Positions 1 through 11,595 of a DNA stretch of 64,000 nucleotides are shown piece by piece. Under the pieces are notes generated by a model. It saw nothing but the letters and a program-made list of their open reading frames with translations. It made no database searches and was not told the origin of the DNA. Source of the DNA: Butyrivibrio proteoclasticus P6B7. GTDB lineage: Bacteria > Bacillota > Clostridia > Lachnospirales > Lachnospiraceae. The position numbers were made by a program, and so were the translations under genes. The first letter of the stretch is position 1, and every line of letters begins with the position of its first letter. Location of the stretch: contig NZ_JHWL01000009.1 in assembly GCF_000622085.1 (NCBI RefSeq), positions 62,001 through 126,000 of the forward strand, written 5' to 3'.

Positions 1-29
1 TATTTTTGGAAAACTCTAGAAACTGTTCT

Positions 30-1064
30 TTAGTCATGACTTCTTATACTCCTAAACCCCATGGGAATTATTCCGAATAACACAATACTTATTGCCATTA
101 TAATAAAGGGCTTTTGCCACATCAATTGATATTTTATAATGTCTTTGTTATAGGCAATGTCATAAATGGCTATGATCAGCACGTGGTAGTAGTAAATACC
201 TGCTGATCCATCTCTGCCAAGCTTCCACCAAAACATACCGCCCTCTTTAATTTTCTCAGAAATGAAGAATATTCCAAGAATAATCAGAACTGAACCCACA
301 TATACTTCCTTAATTCCAAAGATTCTGATCTCCACAAAGGTTAGTATCAGTCCCAGCGCAGCCATCATAAGTCCCTGGTAAAAGAGCTTATTCTGATCCC
401 GGTCCTTACCATCAACATAATCTGAAAAGATGATTCCCAGAAGAACAAAGGGAAGTCCCACAAATAACCAGTTTCGAAGCAAAAACCAAGTGGTAATGCT
501 GATATCAAAGGGCCTTATAGGATATACGGTCTGCAATAGCTCACCAAAGAAAAGACCTGCAAAGGTAAGCACAGTGACTACCTTGTACCACTTCCTTAAT
601 ACCGGTGCAAAAAGATATATGAGCCCATACACATAGATAAGGGCAAATAGAAACCACATATGGTCAAAAACAAAGGAGGAATCATACACAAAGCGCCCTG
701 AATTAAAAAGCACAAACAACACTGTCTCATAGAGATTGTACTTAATTCCAAGCCACTCTCCAAAGGATACTCCCCTCTCCAAATGAACGATAAGAGAAAA
801 AACAAGATAAACCAGGTAAACTACTGCCGTAGCCTTAAGGAGCCTAAGTAAGCTCTTTTTAACCTTAGTTCTTATCTGGGCTGCAGACACAAGCCCCTTA
901 TCTGCTAAAAGAAATCTTCCCGACAGCATGAAAAAGAATGGCACTGCAAATCTTGCCACTCCCTCTGTGTAATCACCAACAGCTCCAGGGAACTTGGCAT
1001 GGATGGTGATGACAAACAGACATGCTATGAATTTCATCAAATGCAAAAAACGATTCTCTCTCAT
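30..1064 (-). CDS. Membrane acyltransferase, acyltransferase-3 family
   Basis: 344-aa polytopic membrane protein. The N-terminus carries the family layout: a short positively charged start (MRENRFLHLMKF), a first helix with an IxxH-type motif (TIHAKF, the presumed catalytic His near residue 23), and then a second helix containing FFFMLSGRFLL. About ten hydrophobic helices follow. The family (OafA/WecH-like, Pfam Acyl_transf_3) moves acetyl or other acyl groups onto sugars or lipids of the envelope. The acceptor cannot be read from the sequence. It lies 17 bp downstream of a lipoprotein gene on the same strand and may be the last gene reading out of the ATP synthase region. The stop is at 30-32, so the gene is complete. 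Confidence 0.85.
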   Translation of the reverse strand: MRENRFLHLMKFIACLFVITIHAKFPGAVGDYTEGVARFAVPFFFMLSGRFLLADKGLVSAAQIRTKVKKSLLRLLKATAVVYLVYLVFSLIVHLERGVSFGEWLGIKYNLYETVLFVLFNSGRFVYDSSFVFDHMWFLFALIYVYGLIYLFAPVLRKWYKVVTVLTFAGLFFGELLQTVYPIRPFDISITTWFLLRNWLFVGLPFVLLGIIFSDYVDGKDRDQNKLFYQGLMMAALGLILTFVEIRIFGIKEVYVGSVLIILGIFFISEKIKEGGMFWWKLGRDGSAGIYYYHVLIIAIYDIAYNKDIIKYQLMWQKPFIIMAISIVLFGIIPMGFRSIRSHD

Positions 1065-1081
1065 AATAATACAAGCACTGA

Positions 1082-1618
1082 TTATTCCTCAGTGCTTGTG
1101 TCTCCTCCAATAGTTGAAAACTGCTGCGCTTCTTCAGGAGTAACTGTAACGCCCTCTCCTGTTGGGTCTTCGCCGTGAAGAACCTGAAGCATAATAAGAA
1201 CTCGGCTGTTAGCTCTCTGATAATACTGAGAAGCAAGCTGCTCGCTGCTTTCGTCAAATTCATTGTCGTAGGCGTAGTGATAATACTCATCTGCCATGGA
1301 CATGTAGTCCGCAGCCTCAACAGCAATGTCGCTAATGCCGGCAAATTCTGAAGGGATAGTAAGCTCAGCCATAGCCTTGTACTCGGCATTCATCTCATCA
1401 AGATAGCCAAGAAGCTCGGCCTTAGCCCCATCAGAATTAGGGTCTATAGCATTTATAGCCTCGTCGTAATAAGAAAGCTTGTCATAGAAAGCAGCCATGC
1501 TCTCCTTGTAGCTTGCAAGCTGTGAAGAATTCTTTTTACCACATCCAACCAGTGAAAACAACATTACAGTAGTTACTAAAAGTGTTCCGATAAATCTTTT
1601 AAGTCTTATGTTAAACAA
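1082..1618 (-). CDS. Small putative lipoprotein
   Basis: I place the start at a TTG (1616-1618) because GGAGGAG sits 6-7 nt upstream. A longer reading from 1639 would overlap atpC and put that SD inside the gene. The product is about 178 aa: a short basic n-region, a hydrophobic stretch, then a lipobox (SLVGC) that predicts a lipid-anchored extracytoplasmic protein. The mature part is acidic, mostly helical and rich in Ser, Ala, Tyr and Glu, with no domain I recognise. It follows atpC with a 17-bp gap and could be transcribed by read-through from the atp operon, but nothing in it suggests a role in ATP synthesis. Confidence 0.7.
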   Translation of the reverse strand: MFNIRLKRFIGTLLVTTVMLFSLVGCGKKNSSQLASYKESMAAFYDKLSYYDEAINAIDPNSDGAKAELLGYLDEMNAEYKAMAELTIPSEFAGISDIAVEAADYMSMADEYYHYAYDNEFDESSEQLASQYYQRANSRVLIMLQVLHGEDPTGEGVTVTPEEAQQFSTIGGDTSTEE

Positions 1619-1635
1619 GCAAAACTCCTCCAAAA

Positions 1636-2058
1636 TCAATTCGAATACTTAGATGCAGTCTTAAGTCTTGTCAGGGCTCTTGCAAGACCTGCCTGAGACT
1701 TCTTAAATTCCTTGATGGACTGCTTTTGTAAAAGGTGCTCCATGGCAAACTCATAAGCCTCCTGAGCCCTTCTCTTATCGATATCTTCTGGTCTTTCAAC
1801 GGTATTAACAATAACGATACATCTGTTGTTGGCAACCTGAACAGAACCAAGGCTCACTGCGCCATAGATCCACTTTCCGTCAGGGGTCTTGATCTTAATA
1901 ACTCCATCAGAGATACCAAGAATCATCTCCTCGTGATTGGCCAAAAGAGCTATCTCTCCATCCTCAAGGGGAAGGATGATCTCCTCTGCCCTGTCATCGT
2001 AGAATATACCATTTACAGATATAACCTGAAGACCAAAAGTCGCCTTTTTTTCATCCAT
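1636..2058 (-). CDS. atpC: ATP synthase F1 subunit epsilon
   Basis: 140 aa, usual family length. The N-terminal beta-sandwich contains the typical LPLEDGEIALLANHEEMILGI-like stretch (family: GEIGILPNHAPL). The C-terminal part ends in two helices rich in Lys, Ala and Arg. Epsilon joins gamma to the c-ring in the central stalk, and its C-terminal helices can inhibit ATP hydrolysis. It is the last gene of the operon and starts 3 nt after the atpD stop codon, so translation is probably coupled. Confidence 0.95.
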   Translation of the reverse strand: MDEKKATFGLQVISVNGIFYDDRAEEIILPLEDGEIALLANHEEMILGISDGVIKIKTPDGKWIYGAVSLGSVQVANNRCIVIVNTVERPEDIDKRRAQEAYEFAMEHLLQKQSIKEFKKSQAGLARALTRLKTASKYSN

Positions 2059-2061
2059 ACT

Positions 2062-4390
<2,329 letters not shown>

Positions 4391-4396
4391 ATCTCT

Positions 4397-6193
4397 TTAC
4401 CCCATGGAAAGCTGATTATCCTTAATCTCTTCCTTAAGCTTTTTATTCTCTGCATCATTGAATGCATCTACTGCATCAAGAATTCTCTTTTTAAGCTGTT
4501 CAGAAAGATCTCCTGACTTATCAAGCTCCTCATAGATGGAAGCCTGTTCAGTTTCAAAGAACTGAAGAAGTCTTTCCTTGTAGCTGCGCACATTCTTAAC
4601 AGGAACCATATCAAGTCTTCCTGCATTGGCTGCCACAAGAATTACTACCTGCTCATGCATGGCCAGAGGATGCTCAAGAGGCTGCTTTAACAGCTCCATA
4701 AGCACATTACCATGGGCAAGCTGATTCTTGGTGGTCTCATCAAGATCTGAACTGAACTGTGTGAATACAGCCATTTCTCTATACTGAGCCAGATCTACTC
4801 TGATACTGCCGGAAGCCTTCTTCATGGCCTTGGTCTGGGCAGCACTACCAACTCTGGAAACAGAAAGACCAACATTGACAGCAGGTCTCATACCCTCAAA
4901 GAAAAGATCACTTTCAAGGAATATCTGTCCATCAGTAATGGAAATAACATTGGTAGGAATATAGGCAGATACATCGCCTGCCTGGGTCTCTATGATAGGA
5001 AGCGCAGTAATGGAACCGCCTCCCAAAGCTGATGAGAGTTTACTTGATCTCTCTAAAAGCCTTGAATGCAGATAGAATACATCTCCAGGATAAGCCTCAC
5101 GGCCAGGGCTTCTCTCAAGCAAAAGAGATAACGCTCTGTAAGCCACAGCATGCTTGGAAAGGTCATCATAAATAATGAGAACGTCCTTACCCTGATGCAT
5201 GAAGTACTCAGCCATAGCTGTTCCTGAATATGGTGCTATATACTGAAGAGGTGCTGTGTCTGAAGCTGTAGAGCTGACTACTATAGAATAGTCCATAGCA
5301 CCGGTCTTCTTAAGTGTCTGAATTATCTTGGCAACAGTTGATGCCTTCTGTCCAATGGCAACATAGATACAGATAACATCCTTGCCCTTCTGATTGATGA
5401 TGGTATCAAGAGCGATAGATGTTTTACCAGTCTGTCTGTCACCGATAATAAGCTCTCTCTGGCCTCTTCCGATAGGGAACATGGTATCAATAGAAAGAAT
5501 ACCTGTCTCCATTGGCTCATTAACAGACTGTCTGTCAATGATACTTGGCGCAGGCTCTTCCACTGGTCTGTAGCCAGATTCCTTAATATCTCCAAGACCA
5601 TCAATAGGGGTACCAAGAGAATCAATAACCCTTCCAATAAAGGCCTCTCCTACAGGAATACCGGCCTCTTTGTAGGTTCTGACAGCTCTTGTGCCCTGCC
5701 TAATGCCTGTGTCGTTACCAAAAAGGATACAACCGATGTGATCCTCTCTGATATCCTGAGCCATACCCTTGGTTCCATCCTCGAACTCGATGATCTCACC
5801 ATAGAAAGCATGCTCAATTCCATCAACATTAGCAATGCCGTCACCGACCCAGACTACGCTTCCAACCTCTCTATCCTTGATAGAAAGCTCGAAGTTCTCC
5901 ACCTTGTCGCTGAGCATTGAAATGATCTTGCCAGTTTCATTGGATCCGCTCTTCTTGCGAACACTATTAAGTTCTGCGCGGAGCTGCCTTGCTCTTCCGG
6001 CATCACTCCAGTCATACTCAAAATTACCGCAGGAAATAATGAAGCCACCGCCAATTGATGAGTCCTGAACAATCTCAACATCAATGTCTTCTGTATCAAA
6101 TTTCTTGTACAAAAGAGCTTTGATCTTGGAAAGCTGATCATCACTTGGGGCTGTTCCTGCATACCTAAGTACAGCTTTTAATCTTTCACTCAT
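4397..6193 (-). CDS. atpA: ATP synthase delta C-terminal domain fused to F1 subunit alpha
   Basis: 598 aa, about 90 longer than normal alpha. Residues about 87-598 are a complete alpha subunit: [18 protein letters not shown], Walker A GDRQTGKT at 251-258, and the [21 protein letters not shown] region. Residues about 1-80 match the C-terminal half of subunit delta (AtpH/OSCP): [16 protein letters not shown], then [20 protein letters not shown] and [10 protein letters not shown]. These parallel LSEQQLAKI...KRL, [20 protein letters not shown] and GRLERL in E. coli delta. No atpH exists between atpF and this gene. The ATG at 6191-6193 has GGAG 7 nt upstream and overlaps the atpF end; a GTG six codons earlier is less likely. 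Fusion reading is from sequence; stoichiometry is inference. Confidence 0.92.
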   Translation of the reverse strand: MSERLKAVLRYAGTAPSDDQLSKIKALLYKKFDTEDIDVEIVQDSSIGGGFIISCGNFEYDWSDAGRARQLRAELNSVRKKSGSNETGKIISMLSDKVENFELSIKDREVGSVVWVGDGIANVDGIEHAFYGEIIEFEDGTKGMAQDIREDHIGCILFGNDTGIRQGTRAVRTYKEAGIPVGEAFIGRVIDSLGTPIDGLGDIKESGYRPVEEPAPSIIDRQSVNEPMETGILSIDTMFPIGRGQRELIIGDRQTGKTSIALDTIINQKGKDVICIYVAIGQKASTVAKIIQTLKKTGAMDYSIVVSSTASDTAPLQYIAPYSGTAMAEYFMHQGKDVLIIYDDLSKHAVAYRALSLLLERSPGREAYPGDVFYLHSRLLERSSKLSSALGGGSITALPIIETQAGDVSAYIPTNVISITDGQIFLESDLFFEGMRPAVNVGLSVSRVGSAAQTKAMKKASGSIRVDLAQYREMAVFTQFSSDLDETTKNQLAHGNVLMELLKQPLEHPLAMHEQVVILVAANAGRLDMVPVKNVRSYKERLLQFFETEQASIYEELDKSGDLSEQLKKRILDAVDAFNDAENKKLKEEIKDNQLSMG

Positions 6194-6680
6194 CTTTTGC
6201 TCCAGCTTCACTTATAAATTTGTCATAAAGCTCTTTGTCATCGTCAGCACTATGTCTGCCAGCTGCGATCTTACTAGCTGCATCGATTACCATATCAGTA
6301 AGCTCTGCTGCGTAGATCTCCTTAGCCTTGGCATTCTCAACCTCTGCGTTGTGCTTAGCCTCTACAAGGATCTGCTCACCCTTCTTCTTGGCATCAGACA
6401 CAATTCTCTCATACTCGTCATAGCCCTGCTTCTTGATGTCGGCAAGAATCTGCTCTTTTTCCTCATCTGCAAGAAGGATCTTCTGCTCGTACTGTCTTTG
6501 GGTCTCCTTGGCCTCATTAGCAGCAAGCTCAGCTGCCTTGGTAGCCTCGTCCACCTCTTCCATTCTCTTATTGAGGATCTTATCAACTCTGCCAAACAAA
6601 AACTTTCTAAAAAGGAAGTACAGGATGAGAAGGTTGATTATAGTGTAGACAATGTTCATTATTGTAACGTTATTAAACAT
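6186..6680 (-). CDS. atpF: ATP synthase F0 subunit b
   Basis: 164 aa. One N-terminal membrane helix (about residues 5-25, [17 protein letters not shown]) is followed by a long charged amphipathic helix rich in Ala, Glu and Lys, typical of the peripheral-stalk b subunit. It has normal length and is not fused to delta, unlike the mycobacterial b-delta protein. AGAGG lies upstream of the ATG. Its last 8 bp overlap the start of the delta-alpha fusion gene. Its C-terminus would normally bind the delta C-terminal domain, which here is carried by alpha. Confidence 0.94.
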   Translation of the reverse strand: MFNNVTIMNIVYTIINLLILYFLFRKFLFGRVDKILNKRMEEVDEATKAAELAANEAKETQRQYEQKILLADEEKEQILADIKKQGYDEYERIVSDAKKKGEQILVEAKHNAEVENAKAKEIYAAELTDMVIDAASKIAAGRHSADDDKELYDKFISEAGAKDE

Positions 6681-6702
6681 CCCAAAAACCTCTTTTTAAA
6701 AA

Positions 6703-6921
6703 TTATTTTACGAACAAAATAGCAAGGGCAATGATAAATCCGTAAATAGCAGTAGCCTCTGCAAGGGCACAACCAAGGATAAGAAGCTTCATGATCTTAC
6801 CATCTGCTTCTGGCTGTCTTGCTACAGCGTCAGTTGCCTTGGATGTGGCAAAACCGATACCGATACCTGCTCCGATTCCTGTAAATACAGCGATTGCTGC
6901 TCCAAGTGCTGTTAAATTCAT
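6703..6921 (-). CDS. atpE: ATP synthase F0 subunit c
   Basis: 72-aa hairpin of two membrane helices joined by the RQPEADGK loop. The ion-binding carboxylate is Glu55 (AEATAIYGF). Compared with the Na+-binding c subunit of Ilyobacter tartaricus, the Gln of helix 1 is Ile22 here and the Ser after Glu is Ala56, while Thr57 and Tyr60 remain. This loses two Na+ ligands and points to proton coupling (inference from family knowledge). SD AAAGGAG is 7 nt upstream of the ATG. Confidence 0.95.
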   Translation of the reverse strand: MNLTALGAAIAVFTGIGAGIGIGFATSKATDAVARQPEADGKIMKLLILGCALAEATAIYGFIIALAILFVK

Positions 6922-6965
6922 AGTAATACTCCTTTCATACGTAAAAGATATAAGTGGTAAAGCTA

Positions 6966-7655
6966 TTACTCTACTGCTTCGCCTATATACAATGATGTTA
7001 AGAAGACAAATACATAAGCCTGGATCATACCATCAAAGATATCAAAATAAAGACTGAATGGAACTGGAAGAACTGGAGCAAAAATCCCCTTAATAAGCTC
7101 CATGATAACTGTTGCACCAAGGACATTACCAAAAAGTCGCATGCAAAGTGAAAGAGGTCTGATAAAGAGCTCTAGGATATTCATAGGAAGAACAACTGCA
7201 ATAGGAGCTGCAAAGCTCTTAAGCCATCCTCCTACACCCTTTTCCACTATTCCTGCTGCCTCCACAAGAATGATACTCATAAGGGACAGTGCCACGGTAA
7301 CATTAAGGTCCATGGTTGGCGGTTCAATGCCAAAAAGGCCTGATAAATTGGCAATTCCAAGGAAAATCAAAACAGTACAGATATAATCAGTATATCTATC
7401 TGCTTTCTCCCCAAGTATTCCCTTTACCACGCCTCTTACAAACAATACAAAGGACTCAACGGCAGCCTGACGCCGTGAGATGTTATGCACTTTCATATTG
7501 CTGGTCAAAATAAGGATAAGGACAAAGACCACAGCCATTATTATCCATGTGTGGACGACAGATGCCTTAATATCAAACATTCCATCCCCAAATGGCAGCT
7601 TGATCATGGTCTTGTCTTCTAGAAGAATTTCATGTATAAGTTCACTAATATTCAT
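6966..7655 (-). CDS. atpB: ATP synthase F0 subunit a
   Basis: 229 aa from the ATG at 7653-7655, chosen because GGGGGC is placed about 9 nt upstream; an 18-codon longer reading would run through the promoter. It has five to six membrane helices. Conserved elements include the FIRPLSLCMRLFGNV stretch with the essential Arg of helix 4 and the C-terminal FDGMIQAYVFVFLTSLYIGEA. It forms the ion half-channels against the c-ring. It is the first gene of the operon; no atpI is seen upstream. Confidence 0.95.
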   Translation of the reverse strand: MNISELIHEILLEDKTMIKLPFGDGMFDIKASVVHTWIIMAVVFVLILILTSNMKVHNISRRQAAVESFVLFVRGVVKGILGEKADRYTDYICTVLIFLGIANLSGLFGIEPPTMDLNVTVALSLMSIILVEAAGIVEKGVGGWLKSFAAPIAVVLPMNILELFIRPLSLCMRLFGNVLGATVIMELIKGIFAPVLPVPFSLYFDIFDGMIQAYVFVFLTSLYIGEAVE

Positions 7656-7680
7656 ATTAAACGCCCCCAAAACTTCTTTT

Positions 7681-7709
7681 ATTATAAGAAACATAGAAGC
7701 TTTGTGCAA
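7681..7709 (-). promoter_or_regulatory. Sigma-A-type promoter of the atp operon
   Basis: On the minus strand TTGCAC (7704-7709), a 17-nt spacer and a perfect TATAAT (7681-7686). The predicted transcript starts about 20 nt before atpB. It lies in the 63-bp gap behind the GLUG-protein stop codon, so the operon probably has its own start point. Confidence 0.65.
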
Positions 7710-7718
7710 TCAGTAAAT

Positions 7719-10700
7719 CTATTTTTTCTTCTTATCCTTCCGCTTCTTGTCTTTGTTTTCAGCCTTTTTCTCTTCTTTTTTCTCTTCTTTTTTCTCTTCT
7801 TTCTTCTTTTCCAGTATCTCTTTTATTTTATCCTCAGGATCATCTTCTTCATCTTCGTTATAGAATAGGTTCTCTTTTCCTTCAATCTTCTTGGAAACTA
7901 CTCTGTAAAGTTTTCTAGCGATCTTAGGCACTCGTCTTCCATTCTTGGCAATTGAGTATCCCACGATAAAGAAGATCATGATAAGAGCAAATACGATAAA
8001 GAAGAATACTGCTGCCAGGATAGTCACAAAGGAATTAAGTCCCATTACATTAACTGAAAGCTCAATGTTATTGCCTTCTATCTCGTAAAGGGAGTATTCG
8101 CCAAAGGTTCCAACCTTTTCAAGTTTTTCCTTTGAACCGTCCTTTACCAGATAGATTTCCTCTTTTACAAGGTCCAGCGTTGAAAATGGCACATTAACCT
8201 TGAACCTTACAACGTGGGTCTGCTTTCCATCATCTGGAATTGTAATCTTAAGGGTCTCATAATTTTCAATAGTGTTGTTAAAGGTAGCAAAAAGGCTCCC
8301 CTTAGTATACTCATCAACATCTACATTGACAGTTCTTTCTACAGTCAGTTCATCCTCTTCCTTGAATTCACCATCCACCAGAACTTCAGACTGCTTGTAT
8401 TCATCCCCAAGGCCCTCTTCCGATAAAGTAGTCTTGCATCTTACATAGGTGGCCTTTACAATCTGATCTGTAAAAAGAGCTCCCTCCTTATTGTCAAAGG
8501 AGATATAATAGCCTTCTTTCTGCTCAATCTCTGGGAAGTCCTCTGGTGACAAGCTTCCACCATAGAGCTTTTTAACCTTGCATATGTTAGTGACGCTGTC
8601 ATCAGTATCCACCAGCACAAAGGTAACCATAATATTCTTAAACTCTGAAGGAGCGCTGGTCATGGCATCCCTGTAGGAAGTAGGCTCTGCCTTAAGGGAG
8701 TAGCTGACTCTGTCGATTCCTGCCAAATCTTCACTTACAAAGAAGTTGTTCCTGACAACGCCATCTTCTGTGACGTGACCTGCAATTGCACCGTACCACT
8801 TCTCCGCATCTGCAATATCAACCAGTGAGAAGCAGTCTCTTACATGGGTTCCCTCTCCAGCGATTCCGCCGATATAAGAGCTTCCAGAGATGATGCCTCG
8901 TGAATTGGAGCTGATAATATAGGAAACAGATTTACCTGTGACTCCTCCTGCATATTCTCCAGAGGTTGTGGCAACGTTTGAATAGTTACTGCAGTCTACA
9001 ATAGTTCCCATTTCCTGAAGGCCACAGACGCCGCCTGCATTATCCTTAAGTGCATAGACTTCTCCGTAGTTACGATCAAGCCTTAGAACACACTTAGTAA
9101 TATAAGAAGTATTAACCTTGGAGTTCTTTACGCCTGTAATATCACTTTCAAGGTCATAGTCATATTCAATAGCCATGGTTCCTGCAATTCCGGATACGCT
9201 GATATCTCCGCTTACTTCGCCGTAGTTAAGGCAGTCAGCTATGGTTGCATCCACACAGGTATTGGCCTCTTCCAAAGATACATCCTCAAAGGCTGTGGTG
9301 TAATCCATCTCAAGGACACCGTCAATGGCATCTGAATAAAGAAGCATGATGTCATTGAACTTATCTGCCATTTGCTGAAGGTCATCAAGGAGAACTCCAT
9401 TGGCATTGTTAACTTCCTGATTGAGGAATCCAAAGTTATCGTTCATGCCCTGCATATTGTCTGCAAGGGATGTGGAACGGGCTCTGTACTCGTCGTTAAG
9501 CTGTGGAAATACTATATTGTCATAGCCTGATACTGTGCTAAAGATTCTCTTGGTCTCATCTCCTGCTGCCTCAAGGTTACCTGCTGCCTCTTCAAGGTTA
9601 TTCATGGCATTGGATGCATCAGCTCTGGAAGCCTCTGACATTTCGTCCATATGTGAATAAACCGCATCAGCGATTATGGCTGTGTTAGCTGCCAGATCAC
9701 TAGAAAATTGTGATCCATGCTGATTATAATATGTTAGCTCTGCATATTGTCTGGCCTCCTGCATTGCCTCATTGGCAGCCTCTGTATCAATAGTACTGTC
9801 GTCGCTGTTATTTGAATCTGGAAAAGCTGTTTCATTTCCATTATCATCCACGTGAACCCAGGTACCCTTTAATCTGGTTCCGGATCCTTCTATAGGAGTC
9901 TTATCAAGGTCTGATCTTGGATTATCCATATCCCTTGAACCTGAAGGAAGATACTCAGTATATGTGCCATCTCCGTTATCTATAGGATTCGTTAATTTGT
10001 ATTTCAAATTCGGAGTTGTATTATTCTTCCTATTCTCTACTTCTGCATTGTAATATGCTTCAAAAGCATTAGTATAAAGCTCTGAATACTCCTGGGATAT
10101 CTCATGGATTCTCTCTTTAGCCGCGTCGTATCTAGCTCTTTCACCTTCATCCATGTACTGATAGATATCAAGATCCTGCACAGTCTTATCCAGATCATCC
10201 GCAGATTCTCTGGTATTTCTTGCAGCATACCTCATCTGATCAATGACGCCATCCTTCTTGGATGCCTCATCAATTACATAGTCAACTCTTGAGAAAGCCT
10301 CAGTTGTAGCAGAGGTAACCCCATTAACAAAATCGATGGTGCCGCCTGATAAATATCTAAGGTCATTAACCGCCCCAGCTGTAAACTGCTGAATGGCAGA
10401 GAGTCTGTTAGTAATGATATTGGACTGGGTCTTGGCATCTGAAATGGTTGCTGTAACAATATCGTGAAGATCTGATATAGCTTCAGATAGCTGGTAAGCC
10501 ACGTCAGTACTAAGGTCAACTGTAACGTAAGGTTCGGCCTGACCTACAATACCGCCCACATCCTTTCTTCCAAGGATCTGTCCGTTGTTGGTGCAGCCCA
10601 CAATATATCCAGACTGTCTTCCTGCAATACCGCCAATGTTATAACCAACATGGGAATAACCCACATTGCCGTTATTGATACTTCTTGAAATGATACCAAT

Positions 10701-11594
10701 AGAAAGGCCTGCGATTCCACCGGCATCTGTAGTGGTCATGTCCGCATCTGCCTCGTGATTGTCAGTATCTCCCTTCTTGTAATCATTGATCACAGATGTG
10801 ATCTTGTTAAAGGTCTCAAGGGTAAAATTCTGATCGATATTCTCAGTATTGACCATGGACTCGTTAATACACCTTACGATGCTGCCCATGTTCTCTCCTG
10901 CAATACCACCTGTAAAGTGGGTAGCCTGAACATATCCTTCTGTCTTGCAGCCGGATATGATACCAGTGAGCTTGTTCATACCAGCAATTCCGCCCACATA
11001 GTCACTGCCCTTTACAACGCCCTTGAAGCTGCAGTTAAAAAGAGCTCCCTCGTTATTACCAACAATGCCTCCAACAAAGGTCTGATTGCCGGAAGGAAGA
11101 ATATTGCCGGTAACGTTAAGACTTCTTATTACGCCAGTTTCCTGAATATGGCAGAACAGTCCCGTATAGGACACGCCTTCAGAAATAGTAAACTCTGAGA
11201 TTGTATGACCTGCTCCATCAAATATTCCTCCAAAGGTAGGGATTCCTTCAAAGTCCTTATTCAAAAGAGATATGTCATTAGCCAGAGTAACTTTCTTATT
11301 TACTGACCAGATATCCAGCTGACAGTTCTTGGCAAATTCCAGAAACTCATCAGCGGTAGAGATGGTAATATACTCATACTCAGTAGGAATAAGCTCACTT
11401 CTCTCCTCCTGAATATCCTCATCCACATTGGTAGTATTCTCTTCTGCCATCTGCTGGGTACCTGTAAGGTACTGACTTTGATTATCCTCTGTAGTTTCTG
11501 CGTTATCAGAAGACTCGGGCTCTGCAAAGGAGGTAAAGCAAGATCCTAAGATCATTACACTAGCTAAAAGTATTGAGAGTAATTTCTTTTTCAT
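7719..11594 (-). CDS. Secreted, membrane-anchored GLUG-repeat surface protein
   Basis: 1291 aa from the ATG at 11594, which has GGGGAGGAG upstream. Layout: signal peptide (MKKKLLSILLASVMILGSCFT), an N-terminal and a more C-terminal set of GLUG-like repeats (pattern GGIAGxNxGxIxxCxNxGxV), a central helical/coiled-coil region (about residues 355-800), a Lys/Glu-rich beta region, one membrane helix near the C-terminus, and an extremely Lys/Glu-rich cytoplasmic tail. No sortase motif is present. GLUG motifs occur in adhesin-like surface proteins of Firmicutes. The gene begins 1 nt after the MMPL transporter stop, so the two are translated as a pair and probably work together at the cell surface. 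The partner or ligand is unknown. Confidence 0.8.
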   Translation of the reverse strand: MKKKLLSILLASVMILGSCFTSFAEPESSDNAETTEDNQSQYLTGTQQMAEENTTNVDEDIQEERSELIPTEYEYITISTADEFLEFAKNCQLDIWSVNKKVTLANDISLLNKDFEGIPTFGGIFDGAGHTISEFTISEGVSYTGLFCHIQETGVIRSLNVTGNILPSGNQTFVGGIVGNNEGALFNCSFKGVVKGSDYVGGIAGMNKLTGIISGCKTEGYVQATHFTGGIAGENMGSIVRCINESMVNTENIDQNFTLETFNKITSVINDYKKGDTDNHEADADMTTTDAGGIAGLSIGIISRSINNGNVGYSHVGYNIGGIAGRQSGYIVGCTNNGQILGRKDVGGIVGQAEPYVTVDLSTDVAYQLSEAISDLHDIVTATISDAKTQSNIITNRLSAIQQFTAGAVNDLRYLSGGTIDFVNGVTSATTEAFSRVDYVIDEASKKDGVIDQMRYAARNTRESADDLDKTVQDLDIYQYMDEGERARYDAAKERIHEISQEYSELYTNAFEAYYNAEVENRKNNTTPNLKYKLTNPIDNGDGTYTEYLPSGSRDMDNPRSDLDKTPIEGSGTRLKGTWVHVDDNGNETAFPDSNNSDDSTIDTEAANEAMQEARQYAELTYYNQHGSQFSSDLAANTAIIADAVYSHMDEMSEASRADASNAMNNLEEAAGNLEAAGDETKRIFSTVSGYDNIVFPQLNDEYRARSTSLADNMQGMNDNFGFLNQEVNNANGVLLDDLQQMADKFNDIMLLYSDAIDGVLEMDYTTAFEDVSLEEANTCVDATIADCLNYGEVSGDISVSGIAGTMAIEYDYDLESDITGVKNSKVNTSYITKCVLRLDRNYGEVYALKDNAGGVCGLQEMGTIVDCSNYSNVATTSGEYAGGVTGKSVSYIISSNSRGIISGSSYIGGIAGEGTHVRDCFSLVDIADAEKWYGAIAGHVTEDGVVRNNFFVSEDLAGIDRVSYSLKAEPTSYRDAMTSAPSEFKNIMVTFVLVDTDDSVTNICKVKKLYGGSLSPEDFPEIEQKEGYYISFDNKEGALFTDQIVKATYVRCKTTLSEEGLGDEYKQSEVLVDGEFKEEDELTVERTVNVDVDEYTKGSLFATFNNTIENYETLKITIPDDGKQTHVVRFKVNVPFSTLDLVKEEIYLVKDGSKEKLEKVGTFGEYSLYEIEGNNIELSVNVMGLNSFVTILAAVFFFIVFALIMIFFIVGYSIAKNGRRVPKIARKLYRVVSKKIEGKENLFYNEDEEDDPEDKIKEILEKKKEEKKEEKKEEKKAENKDKKRKDKKKK
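7770..7803. repeat. Short 12-bp tandem repeat in the GLUG-protein tail
   Basis: Two full copies and a partial third copy of CTCTTCTTTTTT in tandem. On the coding strand they encode Lys-Lys-Glu-Glu repeats. The unit is a multiple of three, so copy-number change would lengthen or shorten the tail without a frameshift. Confidence 0.8.
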
Positions 11595-11595
11595 A

